A DNA stretch of 64,000 nt from Paramoeba atlantica (taxonomy: Eukaryota; Discosea): positions 248,001-312,000 of the forward strand of contig CDRNVI010000051.1 of the NCBI GenBank assembly GCA_977017575.1, given 5' to 3'. Made by a program: the position numbers and the translations under genes. The notes beneath the pieces were generated by a model. It had not been told where the DNA came from. It worked only from the letters and a program-made list of their open reading frames with translations, and made no database searches. Positions 19,563 to 29,896 of the stretch are shown here, piece by piece (position 1 is the stretch's first letter; every line of letters starts with the position of its first letter).

Positions 19563-20522
19563 CTAGGCCGGCTCAACCTGAAGGCATGTATGGTATGCAC
19601 TGAATCCAACCAATGATGCAGGAAAAACAGACTTATTAATTTTACCACACAATTCTCTATTCCTGCTCAAGTCCAGATTTTCTAATTTTGTCGGCAAAGT
19701 GCCGAGCTTTTCCAATTCTTCAAAGCGATTGCTAGATAAATCAATTCGGAATAAATTTTGCGGCAAGTACGAAAGGTTGATGTGCCCAGAAAGTTGGTTT
19801 CTACTAAGACATAGTTTAGTCATATGCGGCGGCAAATGCGTGAACTCAACACACCCTTCAAAATGATTGCAGGACAAGTCAAGATTCTTCAGCGAGCCCG
19901 ACAAAGAAACCAAGTTTATACCTCCTGAGAGAAGATTTCCTGAAAGGTCCAAATGGACTATGCCTGGCGGCAAATGGACTAAGTCAATGGGGCCTGATAA
20001 CTGATTCGAATGGGCGGAAAATAGTTTTATATTCTCCGGGAGGTGCCTTAGCTCCAACGACCCGCTGAAGGTGTTATCATTGAGATCGAGGTGGATCAAT
20101 CTTGATGGAAGTAAATTCAGTGCAAGGTGCCCTGTGAGCTCATGTCCCCCAATCGAACAATCAACCACGGTACGGGGGAAATACCCCCACTGTAGTGAGC
20201 CGGAGAAAACGATGTGACCGTGCCACGTCCAGAAGCTTTTCCACTGAAGCTTTCTGACCAGCAGGTCTGTGTCGCATATGACGCCCTCCCACTGACACGC
20301 AGGCGTTGAAGGCTTCCATGAGGGGTGCGGGTTTTGAATATGAGATATAAATCGTACAAGGTCGTATTCTTGGGGCAAGGTGGCACCGCGTACTTTAGCG
20401 GTACGCACACTCGAGAGTGCGGTTTGTGGCGTCTCGTCAGGTTCCGGAGAAATGTAGTCAACTCGATGACACTTTGACGGTGATGATTGTGTGTCCTCGA
20501 GCTGGAGTCTGAGACCGAACAT
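19563..20522 (-). CDS. Small LRR protein with one CxWxGVxC cap
   Basis: From the ATG at 20,522 the protein has 319 residues; the frame runs about 30 codons further upstream only from a TTG. After a polar N-terminus comes a cap motif (FISHIQNPHPSW, then CQWEGVIC) and about eight repeats of the type LPxxLxxLDLSxNxLSGxIxLxx with 20-23-residue spacing, ending with a C-terminal block (RELCGKINKSVFPASL). This design is known from plant receptor LRRs and from surface-antigen-like LRR proteins of kinetoplastids. No membrane anchor or clear signal peptide is seen. It is a smaller relative of the four-module protein at 35,485. A Tc1/mariner-type MITE lies about 100 bp upstream of the start. Confidence 0.8.
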   Translation of the reverse strand: MFGLRLQLEDTQSSPSKCHRVDYISPEPDETPQTALSSVRTAKVRGATLPQEYDLVRFISHIQNPHPSWKPSTPACQWEGVICDTDLLVRKLQWKSFWTWHGHIVFSGSLQWGYFPRTVVDCSIGGHELTGHLALNLLPSRLIHLDLNDNTFSGSLELRHLPENIKLFSAHSNQLSGPIDLVHLPPGIVHLDLSGNLLSGGINLVSLSGSLKNLDLSCNHFEGCVEFTHLPPHMTKLCLSRNQLSGHINLSYLPQNLFRIDLSSNRFEELEKLGTLPTKLENLDLSRNRELCGKINKSVFPASLVGFSAYHTCLQVEPA

Positions 20523-20619
20523 CGCGAATTTGACACAGGAAAGAAAATGTAATATAGGAATGTATGGGAAAAAAGACTTTCGAGGACCGTGAAAGTAAGA
20601 GATACAGGAACGCAATGTG

Positions 20620-20955
20620 TACAGTGCGGGGCTTTATTACGGGACGGGTTAATTAAGGGACACCCCCCATCAGGGCCAAAGTGTCCCGTAATTAACCGTC
20701 CCTTAATTCTCCGTTTTGTTTTCTAAGCCTCTACTATACCTTTTTCTTTCAATTATCTTCCTTTATGTATCTCCTTTTTGTTCAGTTATCTTACAAATAC
20801 ATTTTTATGTGTGCCTGATAACTTGCGCGCTCTGCTACTTGTACGCTACACTTGTAGTTTTCTTGTCCCATTCCAAAAATGACCCCACTCCTATATTGTC
20901 CCTTAAATACCTGTCCCGTAATTAAGCCGTCCCGTAATAACACCACGCACTGTAA
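20620..20955. mobile_element. MITE with Tc1/mariner-type ends
   Basis: The left end TA-CAGTGCGGGGCTTTATTA and the right end, whose reverse complement is TA-CAGTGCGTGGTGTTATTA, are inverted over about 45 bp (with ACGGGACGG following in both). TA flanks both sides, as a Tc1/mariner target duplication would. The internal 240 bp has no coding potential. GTCCCGTAATTAA-type blocks repeat inside both ends. Confidence 0.8.
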
Positions 20956-22289
20956 AACGGCGCTTCAGTTGCAGAAGCCTTTGCTTACTGGAATACTAAT
21001 AGCCTTTGCATATTCAATGGTCAGTTTCCTTTCATTCCCCCCTTCAAAGTGGCGTGGGGCACATGTCTCCTACATTTCTATTAAGAAACAACGGATGTTC
21101 AAATTCCGTGCGGTTCAAATTCCTCATTCTGTCTTCCAAACCATTTTACCCCCTCACACCTGAGGGGCTGCGGGTGAGGCCCAAGACAAGATCACACGAG
21201 ATCACATGAGATCGCTTCGCGAGATCTCTCGAGAGCGGATTTGGCTCGGGAAGGTGGTTGAACGACCTCAAAACAGGGTCATACCCGAAGCCTCTCATCT
21301 ACATAAGAACTCTCCCTCATCTACGAATATAACAACTCCGATACATCTATTGTCAACACCCTACATATTTCCCATGGTATTACTTAATGTACTACAATGT
21401 ATATCCGTGATACTTTTGTACGTGGTGGAATTGATTTGCACATAAATGCGGCTCATGTGAAACGAGGTCAACATGCGCTTTAGTCTATGTTGAAAAAAAC
21501 CACCGCATTTAACGAAACCACGAATTGAGTGCTCAGTGAATTTTAAGTATTTTTCTTCCCTTTTTAAGGGACAAACAAGATTTTCTTCCCCACTTTCGCC
21601 CCTCCCGAAAAAAAAGGCTCCCCCTCAAAAAAATTCTTCACCCAATCTTGTCTCTATTAAAGGGGGGTCTGAGGGGGGGCTCTATCAAACGGGGAGCACA
21701 CTAGGTTCAACACACTAAGTTGAATTTTTTTTCTGCACTCAAAACTTTAAAACTCCCCAAAACTGTGAAATATTTGAACAAATCGAATTTTGCTTTAATT
21801 TACCCGAAATTGGAAACACCTACAGAGGACATACGAGAGACCAAGTAAAACCACAGAAAAACTTAGATCCGACGAATAATTAAAACGGTGCTGTGAACGA
21901 ATTTCAACACAGAATTACTGGAAAGAGAATTTTTGCTTGTTGTATTACCGTATGGGACCATACATAGAGTAATGGCTCCGAAGACTTTCTTCCTTCATGT
22001 CGGTAAACGTCTTTCATTTCAAAGTCTTTCATTTCAACAAAATATTTTTTCATAGCATTGAGACATTTTTTAACGTCACTGTGTATTAAGCTCCTCCAAG
22101 TATCGCCCCAGACCAAGCATGTATACCTCAAGCATTTAATGGCAATCCTCCAACGTCTGGACCGACATCGTCTTTGCAAAATGTTCTCGAAGACGCTAAT
22201 AAGACAGGGGGCGGCAATCCCAAGGCGGCAAGCCGCACCAATCACGAAGAAGAAGAACAAGCCGGGTTACAGTACTGGAATTCCTCTTG
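20956..22289. other. Intergenic, repeat remnants
   Basis: No gene is supported. At 21,488-21,523 a single foldback-type end (inverted: GTTAAATGCGGTGGTTTTT) faces the one at 19,127. At 21,185-21,235 there is a cluster of GAGATC repeats. The C-rich stretch 21,580-21,690 gives no convincing frame. Sequence from about 21,900 may already be the 5' flank of the Merlin remnant. Confidence 0.5.
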
Positions 22290-23400
22290 AAGATTCTTCA
22301 GCGCAGGCATTTGCACGCTTTCTTGAAGCTTTTAAATGTAAATCCCGAAGACGTCGTCGAGAGACACAGCTGGAAGAATTGGCTACGCAGGCTGCAAGGA
22401 CCTGGGAGATTATTCGGGTGCCTCCACTTTCCCCAATGTGTACTTGGTGTGTAGGGTTGTATGTCGTCGGCTCCTCGTACTTTGTATCGTCTCCTCGTAC
22501 TTTGTGTGTGTCATGACGTGTCGTGGCGTTGTGAATGTTCCACAAATTCTTGCCGCCGTGCGTTGTGTGAGAATATCATGGCCTATTCCAGAAACCAACG
22601 TGCCCTGAGCATGAAGATCACATGGTTCGCATTGCAGGCTGGCCCAGTGATGTCGTGATGTGCAGTTACCATGAAATATCAGCACAAAACCGCTGCAGGC
22701 GAAAATTTAAATTGCCATGTTTCATGACATTTCTCACTACCAGAACATGACACGACGTTTGCTTTTCAGTTTGTGGGAGGACATAGCAAATACTTTGAGC
22801 CCCGGACAAATCAGTAGGAACCGTGGTTTGCGCCAGGACATGGCGCACCAAGAGTCTCCATGACGTAGGAAATGCCACCCTTCATCAAGAAGAAAATGCA
22901 AACTATGAGCTCTCAGAAGTTCAAGTTGATAAAACTTACGTTGGCAAAAGGAAACATAACCGCGGAAGACGACAACCAAAAGAATGCTGGTGGCTTGTGA
23001 CCAATTCCGAGGTGATTGGACGGAAAAGTGGAAGAACCCACTGGAAATTGGTGAAGACTCGTGCGAAGGCTACCTTGGAGAATTTTATTCTGATAAGTGA
23101 ACGCTCCCTCGTGGTTTTTGATTGTTGGAGTGGTAGGTTGATTTTGGGAAATGCTGCAGATACATTGCTCTTAATCATAGTAAGGAGTTCGTTGTGGCCC
23201 ACGGGTACCATCAAATAATGCCGAAGGCGTGAAGAGTACGATCAAAGGGTAAGTAAAGCAGCAGCATCACGTATTCGGAATGATCTCGATGGACCTGAAA
23301 AGGAACGTTGCACTTCAGTGCATCAAGCTTCGATCCTTCCCTAATCAGTAGAGAAACGCGTGGCAAATTCGGGCTTGGGACAGGTGACAAGCGTGTTTAC
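22290..23400 (+). pseudogene. Merlin/ISXO2-like transposase remnant
   Basis: Several frames keep blocks of the intact protein at 40,610-41,827: AQAFARFLEAFKCKSRRRRRE near 22,305 (compare LFARFLAAFEYTAQRR), SEVQVDKTYVGKRKHNRGRR at 22,915-22,975 (compare SRIQVDETFIGKRKYNRRRR, with the catalytic DE now DK), THWKLVKTR at 23,037, ALNHSKEFV at 23,170-23,195 and MDLKRNVALQCIKL near 23,290. The blocks are in the right order but spread over at least three frames with several stops. It is an old, inactive DNA-transposon copy. Confidence 0.8.
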
Positions 23401-24477
23401 AGAGTCCCTGATAATGAGCGATTTTGGTAGCCCTAGCAACAATAAAGGGTATCCCCTGAAATAAACGGCGTAGAAGGTTAGTCGAGGTCCCAAAAAAGGT
23501 CTCAAAAGAGAATAAGTGACACATTTTTGTTTAAAAGGGGACGTTGTTTACCATTTTCGACGGACGAAAACAGGGAAAACATAAAGAGGAACACAGTAAT
23601 ATAATAAAAAAAAATATTAATTAGGGCCCCGGTGGTCCAAAAGAAGACCCAAAAAGGGAAGAAAATGGGAGTCCATGCTCGGGCCTATGGAGGGACGGTG
23701 TATGGGGGGTCTGTGGGGCAATACGCACGAAATGTTTAGAAGAGCCCATTTTTCGTCGTTGTATGACTGCCGCTCTACCCTAGATTACTGAAACGTATTT
23801 GCTTCTCAATCATGCTTCGTTCAATCAAACATTTACATTTTACAAATATTCAATCTGCTTTTCAATTGCTGTACAAATACGTCTCTGCCTTCGCTCCTGT
23901 ACACGCTTACTACGTGGGTCCATTACTTCGGTGACCATAAATTTCTTTATTTCTCGGGGTGTTGATCTTCCTTTTAATCTCCGACAAGTAGAACGAGTCG
24001 CATTACATGATGAAGCAATCACGACCAGCTGGTTGTCGTTTGACTTTCCCTAAGAGACTTCCCTAGACCTTTATACTACTCCCACCTACTAATTAATTAG
24101 TTTTAATAATGATAAATACAAACAATTTAATATTTTTATTGCACCCCCCTAGTCAGCTGTCATCTTTTCACTAAAATGACATCAAAATATTATTATGCCA
24201 TGCTTTCATATCAGATAATAGATACAAATACGTCTCCTTCCTTCGCTCCTATACACAATTACTGCATGGGTCCATTAATTCGGTGACCATTAATTCGACA
24301 CATTAATACGGTATTTTTTATACTTTACTCAGCAGTCCCACTCTAAAAAATGTTCAAATTCGTATTAAATCATGTGTTAGGTATTGCTAGCAGCTAATGA
24401 AAGAAATAAAAGCTTATCCATGTATGAAAACAAAAGCTTATCCATGTACGTACAGGTAAACTAATCAAAGGATCCAC
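23401..24477. repeat. Intergenic with dispersed repeats
   Basis: No gene. Two related copies of an ACAAATACGTCTC, CTTCGCTCCT, TGGGTCCATTA, TTCGGTGACCAT block lie at 23,872-23,942 and 24,227-24,290. The block TCCGACAAGTAGAACGAGTC with CGACCAGCTGGTTGTCG at 23,981-24,053 recurs at 34,834 and 35,212. The rest is AT-rich. Confidence 0.65.
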
Positions 24478-24747
24478 TTAGCATACTTGGGTGTTTAGCA
24501 TGTTAAAAAAACACTTCTTAATCGCTCCACGTCTCCATAACGCATATTTGCGATGAAAAAAAGTTAGCGATGCAGGAAGATATGAAGTGCGAACAACACC
24601 CTCAAGCTCTTTATTTCCGTTCACCATTAGGAGTTCCAGGTCTGGAGGAAGAGCTTTAAGCTTAACTGCACCGGAACAATCGTTGTATTCCAGGTTAAGG
24701 CCTTTTAATGTAGACGGCAAATGCCCCAAATTCAGTATCCCCGTCAA
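24478..24747 (-). pseudogene. LRR protein, C-terminal fragment
   Basis: This 89-residue frame holds about three LRR units (LNLGHLPSTLKGLNLEYN, VKLKALPPDLELLMVNGN) and a terminal block KELEGVVRTSYLPASLTFF, which matches the C-terminal block of the LRR protein at 19,563 (RELCGKINKSVFPASL). The cap and most repeats are missing upstream, where the frame is lost near 24,760. It is a truncated relic of the same host gene family. Confidence 0.7.
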
Positions 24748-25060
24748 GTTGTTATCGCCTATTTATTATTTCATACAGGGCGATTGCCTGTAGAGATTAA
24801 GGGATATGGTTTGCTTCGCAAAGCACGTGCAAGCCATACCCTGTTAAACCGAATTATGTTATAGCTCCCGAGAGAAGAAAGCACGATGAGAGAGCCGGGG
24901 AGGGAAGAAAGCTCACTCGAAGAGAGCGAGCCGGGGAGGGGTGACAAGTCCGAAGCGCGTCCCCTGCTTCCGCGACAAAGAGAGATAGTTCGAGCTAGCC
25001 TTGTCCGTAAAATTGGTACTTAGTATTTAGTATTCCCCCCACGAACCTTCAGCACTGCCG

Positions 25061-25782
25061 TCATACTGGCAGGCATACTGTCCACCTGGGCACGGTATAC
25101 TGGGGCGGTATGTTCGCCCATTCCATCTTTACCCCCTCCCACAACTCTCGGACTCCGTTTGGGGTATTATCGTGCGCTGCAAGGCGCCGCTTGAGTTCCC
25201 CCCAAACATTCTCAATTGGGTTTAAGTCGGGGGATTGCGGGGGCCACCGCATGCCTTCAATCCCGGTACCCCGAAGCTACCGTTGTGCGCAATGGCTTGT
25301 GTGCTTCTTGACTTTTTACCAGAACTCGATCCTTCGCCTTGACATGGCGCTCTGGCCTAACACCCTTTTGGGTTAACCAAGAAAGGATCTACCAGTATAT
25401 TCTCTACGATGATGTTTAAAAACTCTTATTCATGATACATGTTCATGGTATAGGTGTGTGTCAAGTTTTCGAAATAGATATAAACGTCCTCCTGCAACGT
25501 GATTGGGTTTTTGTGTAAGTTTAGTTGTGTAAGTTTAGGCGCAGCTGAGATGAAACCTCTCACGCATAATTGCCGGAGAACACAAGTCGTCGCACACGGC
25601 TCGGAAGGCTTTCGAGGGCGTCCACCCTGCAGCCTGGTAGTGTCAGGTCCTTTTTCTTTTAGAATTATTGAAATTTTTGAGATGCTTAAATATATTGCAT
25701 TGGAGATAGACTTCATAGACGCACCGTTGTCGTAGAGCTCTGCAATTCGTTTCTTTGGATAACGTGGTGTGGGCCTCATAAA
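25061..25782 (-). pseudogene. Tc1/mariner transposase remnant
   Basis: Two pieces of one protein type are visible. The N-terminal piece (25,426-25,782) starts MRPTPRYPKKRIAELYDNG and has a helix-turn-helix region ending in GRPRKPS. The C-terminal piece (25,061-25,252) holds WPPQSPDLNPIENVWGELKR, the DDE-domain signature around the last catalytic residue of Tc1-like enzymes. The middle, including the first catalytic Asp blocks, is gone. This is a non-functional DNA transposon copy. Confidence 0.85.
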
Positions 25783-25895
25783 GAGTACAAAAAACAATGT
25801 AATAGTGGAAGATAAAATCTATAGCCTAAAAGTTCTTCTTTTCTATGAGGCCCACACCGCGTTATCTAAAGAAACGAATTGCAGAGCTCTACGAC
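25728..25895. repeat. Inverted repeat of the Tc1/mariner N-terminus
   Basis: About 52 bp at 25,728-25,782 are repeated in inverted form at 25,843-25,895, both encoding the start MRPTPRY-KKRIAELYD. The plus-strand arm begins a second transposase start at 25,846 that runs out of similarity after 17 codons. Two fragments thus lie head to head around 60 bp of unrelated sequence. Confidence 0.8.
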
Positions 25896-26272
25896 ATTCT
25901 TTCGTGGGCCCTGGGACCATACAATTCTGGTCCAACGATGACAGAAAGCTAGCCTTCGTTCGGCCCTTGGAAGCTGTGGCTGAGTTCCCTTTCTCTAAAA
26001 CAAGGAGGCCAATGAAAGGATCAATAAAGACTATATTAAAAAGCAGAAAGTACACGAAAAAAAGTCCTGTAGCAGAAAGCACTCCAAAGTAAAGAAAGTT
26101 GTGGTAGTTAATACAGTAATGTGGCTACCCGAAATATTGCTGTAAGAAATAATGTTTCTCCATGTATGCTAGGAACACATACTTTTATCATTCTTACTTT
26201 ACACTCCCCCTACACCCTTCCTATGCCCGACGTCGGCGTTCAAACTTCAGGCTTTCAGGACCTTTTGTTGTA
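25896..26272. other. Intergenic, no firm gene
   Basis: The plus-strand frame continuing from the Tc1 fragment to 26,092 has a basic C-terminus but no recognisable domain. From 26,100 to 26,272 I see nothing. Confidence 0.4.
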
Positions 26273-26787
26273 GGTTTTGTAAAATTAAGTTGTCTGAACT
26301 GTTTACACAAAGACTCCGAAGTCCCACCGTAACCCTTGCGGACGCCGTGGCCGCGTCACCCGCTACCTCCCACGTGCATTTCGACCTGCACTTATACAGG
26401 AACCCACCATCCCTGCTCTCGCACCAAACTGAAGTGAGACCAGACGGGTGGGTGAAGCTGCACAATGGGACGGAATTTATCATCGAATTAACCTCCCCCT
26501 GGGAGGAAAACTTTACAGAGGCTCATGAGCGGATGGTTCGGAAATACAGCTATATCTATAATCAATGGAAACTACATAATCCTTCGACGTTTGTTCTAGT
26601 CTTTGAAGTAGGGGCAAGGGGGAAGTTAAACTCTACTACGCGTGCACTAAAGTCCCTATTCGGAGGCAGTAAAAGTGCTGCTTCTGCGTACCGGGAGAAG
26701 ATGGACCAGCGCGTTATTCCAGGTAGCTTTGCAATCTACCAGTACCGTGACAACCCTACGTGGGAGGTGCTCAACTTTCAGCAGTGA
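26273..26787 (+). pseudogene. LINE C-terminal restriction-like endonuclease piece
   Basis: An open frame without an ATG covers the end of a non-LTR retrotransposon protein. The core is EVRPDGWVKL, FIIELTSPW, HERMVRKYSYI: a PD-(D/E)xK-like arrangement of the restriction-like endonuclease placed after the reverse transcriptase in R2/CRE-type LINEs. CRE-type elements (SLACS, CZAR) are known from kinetoplastids. A decayed second copy lies at 53,054-53,505. No reverse transcriptase is found upstream of this piece, so it is a 5'-truncated copy, which is typical of LINE insertion. Confidence 0.65.
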
Positions 26788-27037
26788 CGACTGCTGAGCA
26801 AGCGGCACGTTTTGTGCGTGTCTTCTTTCTCAGTGCTTATCTCTGCAGCCCAGCTGCATGATTAATGTACTAGTTCAGGAAATATTCCTCATTGGTCGCA
26901 TTTTAGAGAGATCTCATTAGCAGACACATGCGTGTTTAAGGTTGTAGCGGAACGCCAAGCGAAATTTCTCGGATCCCAGTACGGCGATCCACCGCGACTA
27001 GAAGGGAATCCGCTTATTCGTCCGAGAAAGAAGAACT

Positions 27038-27720
27038 ATGAGTGATTACACTCTGTGTCATGGATGTGCGGAGTTCGGTTGTGTTAAAGAGTGGCGTTTT
27101 AAGCTACAAGTCCCTTGCGGTGACGATATCATTCAATGGTCGAAAAAACATTTTCCTTGCAAGCCAGCGATCTGTCCTGAGCATGGGCCGCAATGTATGG
27201 AGCAATCCGAGAAGCTGGGAACCATGATTTACATGCACCGCGGTCATGGCCAACGCAATCGACGCCGCAAAAAGATCAATATCCTTTCTTCCGCCATCAT
27301 GCTCGATTTCCTGCATATTTGATTTATATTCCTGCAGGCGATTTCCTGAATATTTGAGCCGATGTCGCCGATGATTTTTCATGATTGTACATCCGGGGGG
27401 ACCGTATGGAAGCTCGTCACCGATCTACGTTAACTGCATTCGTCGAAGAACACATACAGGGAGTAGGCACCGTCGTGGTCACCGAGTGTTGAAAGGGTTA
27501 TGCCGGTATCTCTGAAATTTGTGAACATCACCGTGTAAATCATCAAGTTGAATTCGTATCCGAGGAAGGGTATCACAAACAACGGAGAAGACATGTACAG
27601 TAGAGTGAAGGACTGGGTTGAGAGGCATACAAGGAGCAGGCATCGTGGTGGTCACCGCCTGTTGGAAGTTTATGCCGCTCTCTCCGAAATCTGTGAGCCT
27701 CGCGGTCTGAATCATTAAGA
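27038..27720 (+). pseudogene. Merlin/ISXO2-like transposase remnant
   Basis: The first 94-residue frame (27,038-27,322) matches the N-terminal zinc-binding part of the intact Merlin protein: CHGCAEFGCVKEW, CPEHGPQC and YMHRGHGQRN correspond to CKGCPGYACVRLW, CPNHGNQF and CVHREPGYRN. Further on, 27,470-27,590 retains the C-terminal catalytic part (TVVVTEC-KGYAGISE, HRVNHQVEFVSEEGYH) with an internal stop. The latter region is partly duplicated at 27,628-27,720. The middle, with the first Asp, is deleted. Confidence 0.75.
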
Positions 27721-27726
27721 GGGTTG

Positions 27727-27780
27727 AAACATCCCCAGCCGCACCCACCCGCACCCAGCCGCACCCACCCGCACCCAGTG
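27727..27780. repeat. GCACCCAGCC/GCACCCACCC tandem repeat
   Basis: About five units of 10 bp alternate between CCGCACCCA and CCCGCACCCA. It directly follows the Merlin remnant. From 27,781 to 28,019 I see nothing else. Confidence 0.85.
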
Positions 27781-28019
27781 CATCTTCAACGGCAAAGACT
27801 TAGCGAAATTTGGGAGATCCAGAAGGAACCCCGAAGGTTCGGGGTAATACTCCCCGAGAGGGATGACTTTTTTTTTCAGTCAATTTGTACGTGTGCTTCA
27901 CCATACGCGTTTTTTTTGCAGAATGCAACCCAAAAGAAAGTGCGAACTGTGCAGACTAAAAACCTTTCACAAAATGAATACATGTATATCCCTTATATCC
28001 TTATATTGACATATAAAAT

Positions 28020-29132
28020 TTAAGAAAATAATTTGGCGTTGTCCTTTTTTTCCCGCGCAAGATCCTTCTTTCTCTGCTTTGACTTCATTTGCTTCAAAGC
28101 GCTCTCCTCAGCTCGCTTCTGACGCATCTCTGCCTGCGTCAACTTTCTGTAAGTCTTACTTCCTTTGCGTCCGTGAGCAGGGCTTTTTCCAATTTTTGTG
28201 ACACCAGTGCGCTGTAAATTTTGTTTTACCTCTTCTCGGTACTCTCGCATAGCATCTTTATCTTTTTTGTCACCTTTCTGAAAATGACAAGAGCAAAAGT
28301 CTCGAGAAGCCCATTCTCTAACGACGGAATGCGTGGAATCCAAATATTCTACGGAGTCGTCGTACAGTGTTACCTGGTGAACTTTCCAGTGCGTACACTC
28401 TGCATTCCAGAGCAACCCGAAAGCAGATCTTGCTAAATCTTTCCGATGCTGATTATAGTGCAGCAACTTGTGCTGATCCATATGGGCAAAAAACCTTTTT
28501 ACACGGTTTCTTATCCGGCGAAACTCCATATCAAATGTTTCGTCAATTGCAGGACCAACTTCTTGGCAAAAGCAATGACGGTTATCGATATATGCCTTGT
28601 CTGCTATTATCATTTCATCACGGCGATGCATGAAACTAGGTATGTCAGATTGGGCTAAGCATTCGCTGTCATGAATCCGACCCTCGAAAGGTCCACTCCA
28701 GGCCAAAGGGCAACCGTCCATCATGAGAAGAACTTGAAATGTCCAATACTTCGCGGCCTTTTTCGCGTTATATAATTCACTGGGCCCACGGCTGTACATG
28801 GGGACGCCGTCGAGTATACTTAACACCATGCAAAATGCTTTTTCTCGGATAGAAAATCTTCTCTCTGTGTCGGCCAGATTGCCAGCCTCATCAGAAAGCT
28901 TCAAGGCCGGCTGAATATATTTTTTCCATATATGGGGTGCTGAATAATGGCCCCCCACATAAGGAATGAGAACAGCCGCTGCTTGTTCATGGGTCAGATT
29001 CAAATGAAGCATTGCCAGAGCGCAGAACACGTCAAGCGTGGGGCTTTTTAAAGATATGCTCAGCTCTACAACCACATCAGAACAATACCCGGTAAAAGCG
29101 TGTGAAACGTCTTTCCAGGGAAGAAGTATCAT
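28020..29132 (-). CDS. Harbinger-like DDE transposase, divergent
   Basis: This 370-residue frame is a second, distinct lineage of the same superfamily as 2,203-3,300. Blocks align in order: the first Asp in SILDGVPMYSR, the second in GPFEGRIHDSECL, the IIADKAYIDN block and the R-x-x-x-x-R-F-F block RIRNRVKRFFAHMDQHK. In the last block a Lys stands where the copy at 2,203 has the catalytic Glu (VKRFF against IERCF), so this copy may be inactive unless another Glu serves. The C-terminus is a long basic tail (KQMKSKQRKKDLAREKK). The start is the ATG at 29,132. I could not define terminal repeats. Confidence 0.8.
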   Translation of the reverse strand: MILLPWKDVSHAFTGYCSDVVVELSISLKSPTLDVFCALAMLHLNLTHEQAAAVLIPYVGGHYSAPHIWKKYIQPALKLSDEAGNLADTERRFSIREKAFCMVLSILDGVPMYSRGPSELYNAKKAAKYWTFQVLLMMDGCPLAWSGPFEGRIHDSECLAQSDIPSFMHRRDEMIIADKAYIDNRHCFCQEVGPAIDETFDMEFRRIRNRVKRFFAHMDQHKLLHYNQHRKDLARSAFGLLWNAECTHWKVHQVTLYDDSVEYLDSTHSVVREWASRDFCSCHFQKGDKKDKDAMREYREEVKQNLQRTGVTKIGKSPAHGRKGSKTYRKLTQAEMRQKRAEESALKQMKSKQRKKDLAREKKDNAKLFS

Positions 29133-29392
29133 ATCGAGAAGTTGAAAATGAGAAAAGTAACTCTGTTGTCATTCAAAAGTTTAGTGATTTTTGCTCAATA
29201 TTTTCTGCTTTACTGACAGTAACTAGCGTTTCATATTCTGTACACCCAGACCCACCCACCTGTTTCAACCCTCTAAGGCGAATTCATATCGGAGGAGGGG
29301 CTATCATAAACCCCCCTCACTTAATATTTATACACTTTTATTAACCTTTTATTGATTTACTGGACACTTAATATTTACATCGACATTTATTA

Positions 29393-29743
29393 TTTACACA
29401 CTTTTATTATTTACATGGCTTTTAATCTCTCAAAATTTTGAAAAATATCACTGTAGCAAATTACAAAAACTCGATGAAAGCGGTTCCTACGACTCAAGCG
29501 TCGCACCCGAATACTCATCGGAAAATTTATCCGGTGAAGGTGTCCAACCTTCAGGTGAGCAGCCCAACCGGCCACGGGCAATGAGTCACAGCAGAGGCAT
29601 GAGAAAAGTAAGACTCGGAACGAATGACCCACGGCATCACATATTGAAGGACGTTCCATCATCAGCGAAAAAACGAGTTGTTGAAAAATGGAATGAGATG
29701 AAACAGCATGATAACAGTGCCTCCTCTTACCACACCCTGGAGT
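29393..29743 (+). pseudogene. Open frame upstream of the hAT gene
   Basis: A continuous frame without an early ATG ends at TAA 29,743. It reads as Ser/Glu/Pro-rich protein (YDSSVAPEYSSENLSGEGV) followed by a basic stretch (HILKDVPSSAKKRVVEKW). It starts within AT-rich repeats of TTTTATTATTTACA. Its strand and place, 150 bp before the hAT-like start, suggest an extra exon or a decayed accessory frame of that element. No known domain is visible. Confidence 0.35.
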
Positions 29744-29896
29744 AAGTGGCTTGAAAGTTACAATTGTAAGTTACAACTTACAACCTATAATGTATTTTTT
29801 TTGTTTCATCAAACTTATTGTCGATGAAAGTAATCAAAGGTGCTATTGCAATAAACTAGCTTTTTGTCAAGTCTTCAACTGTTATACCTTATCCTC

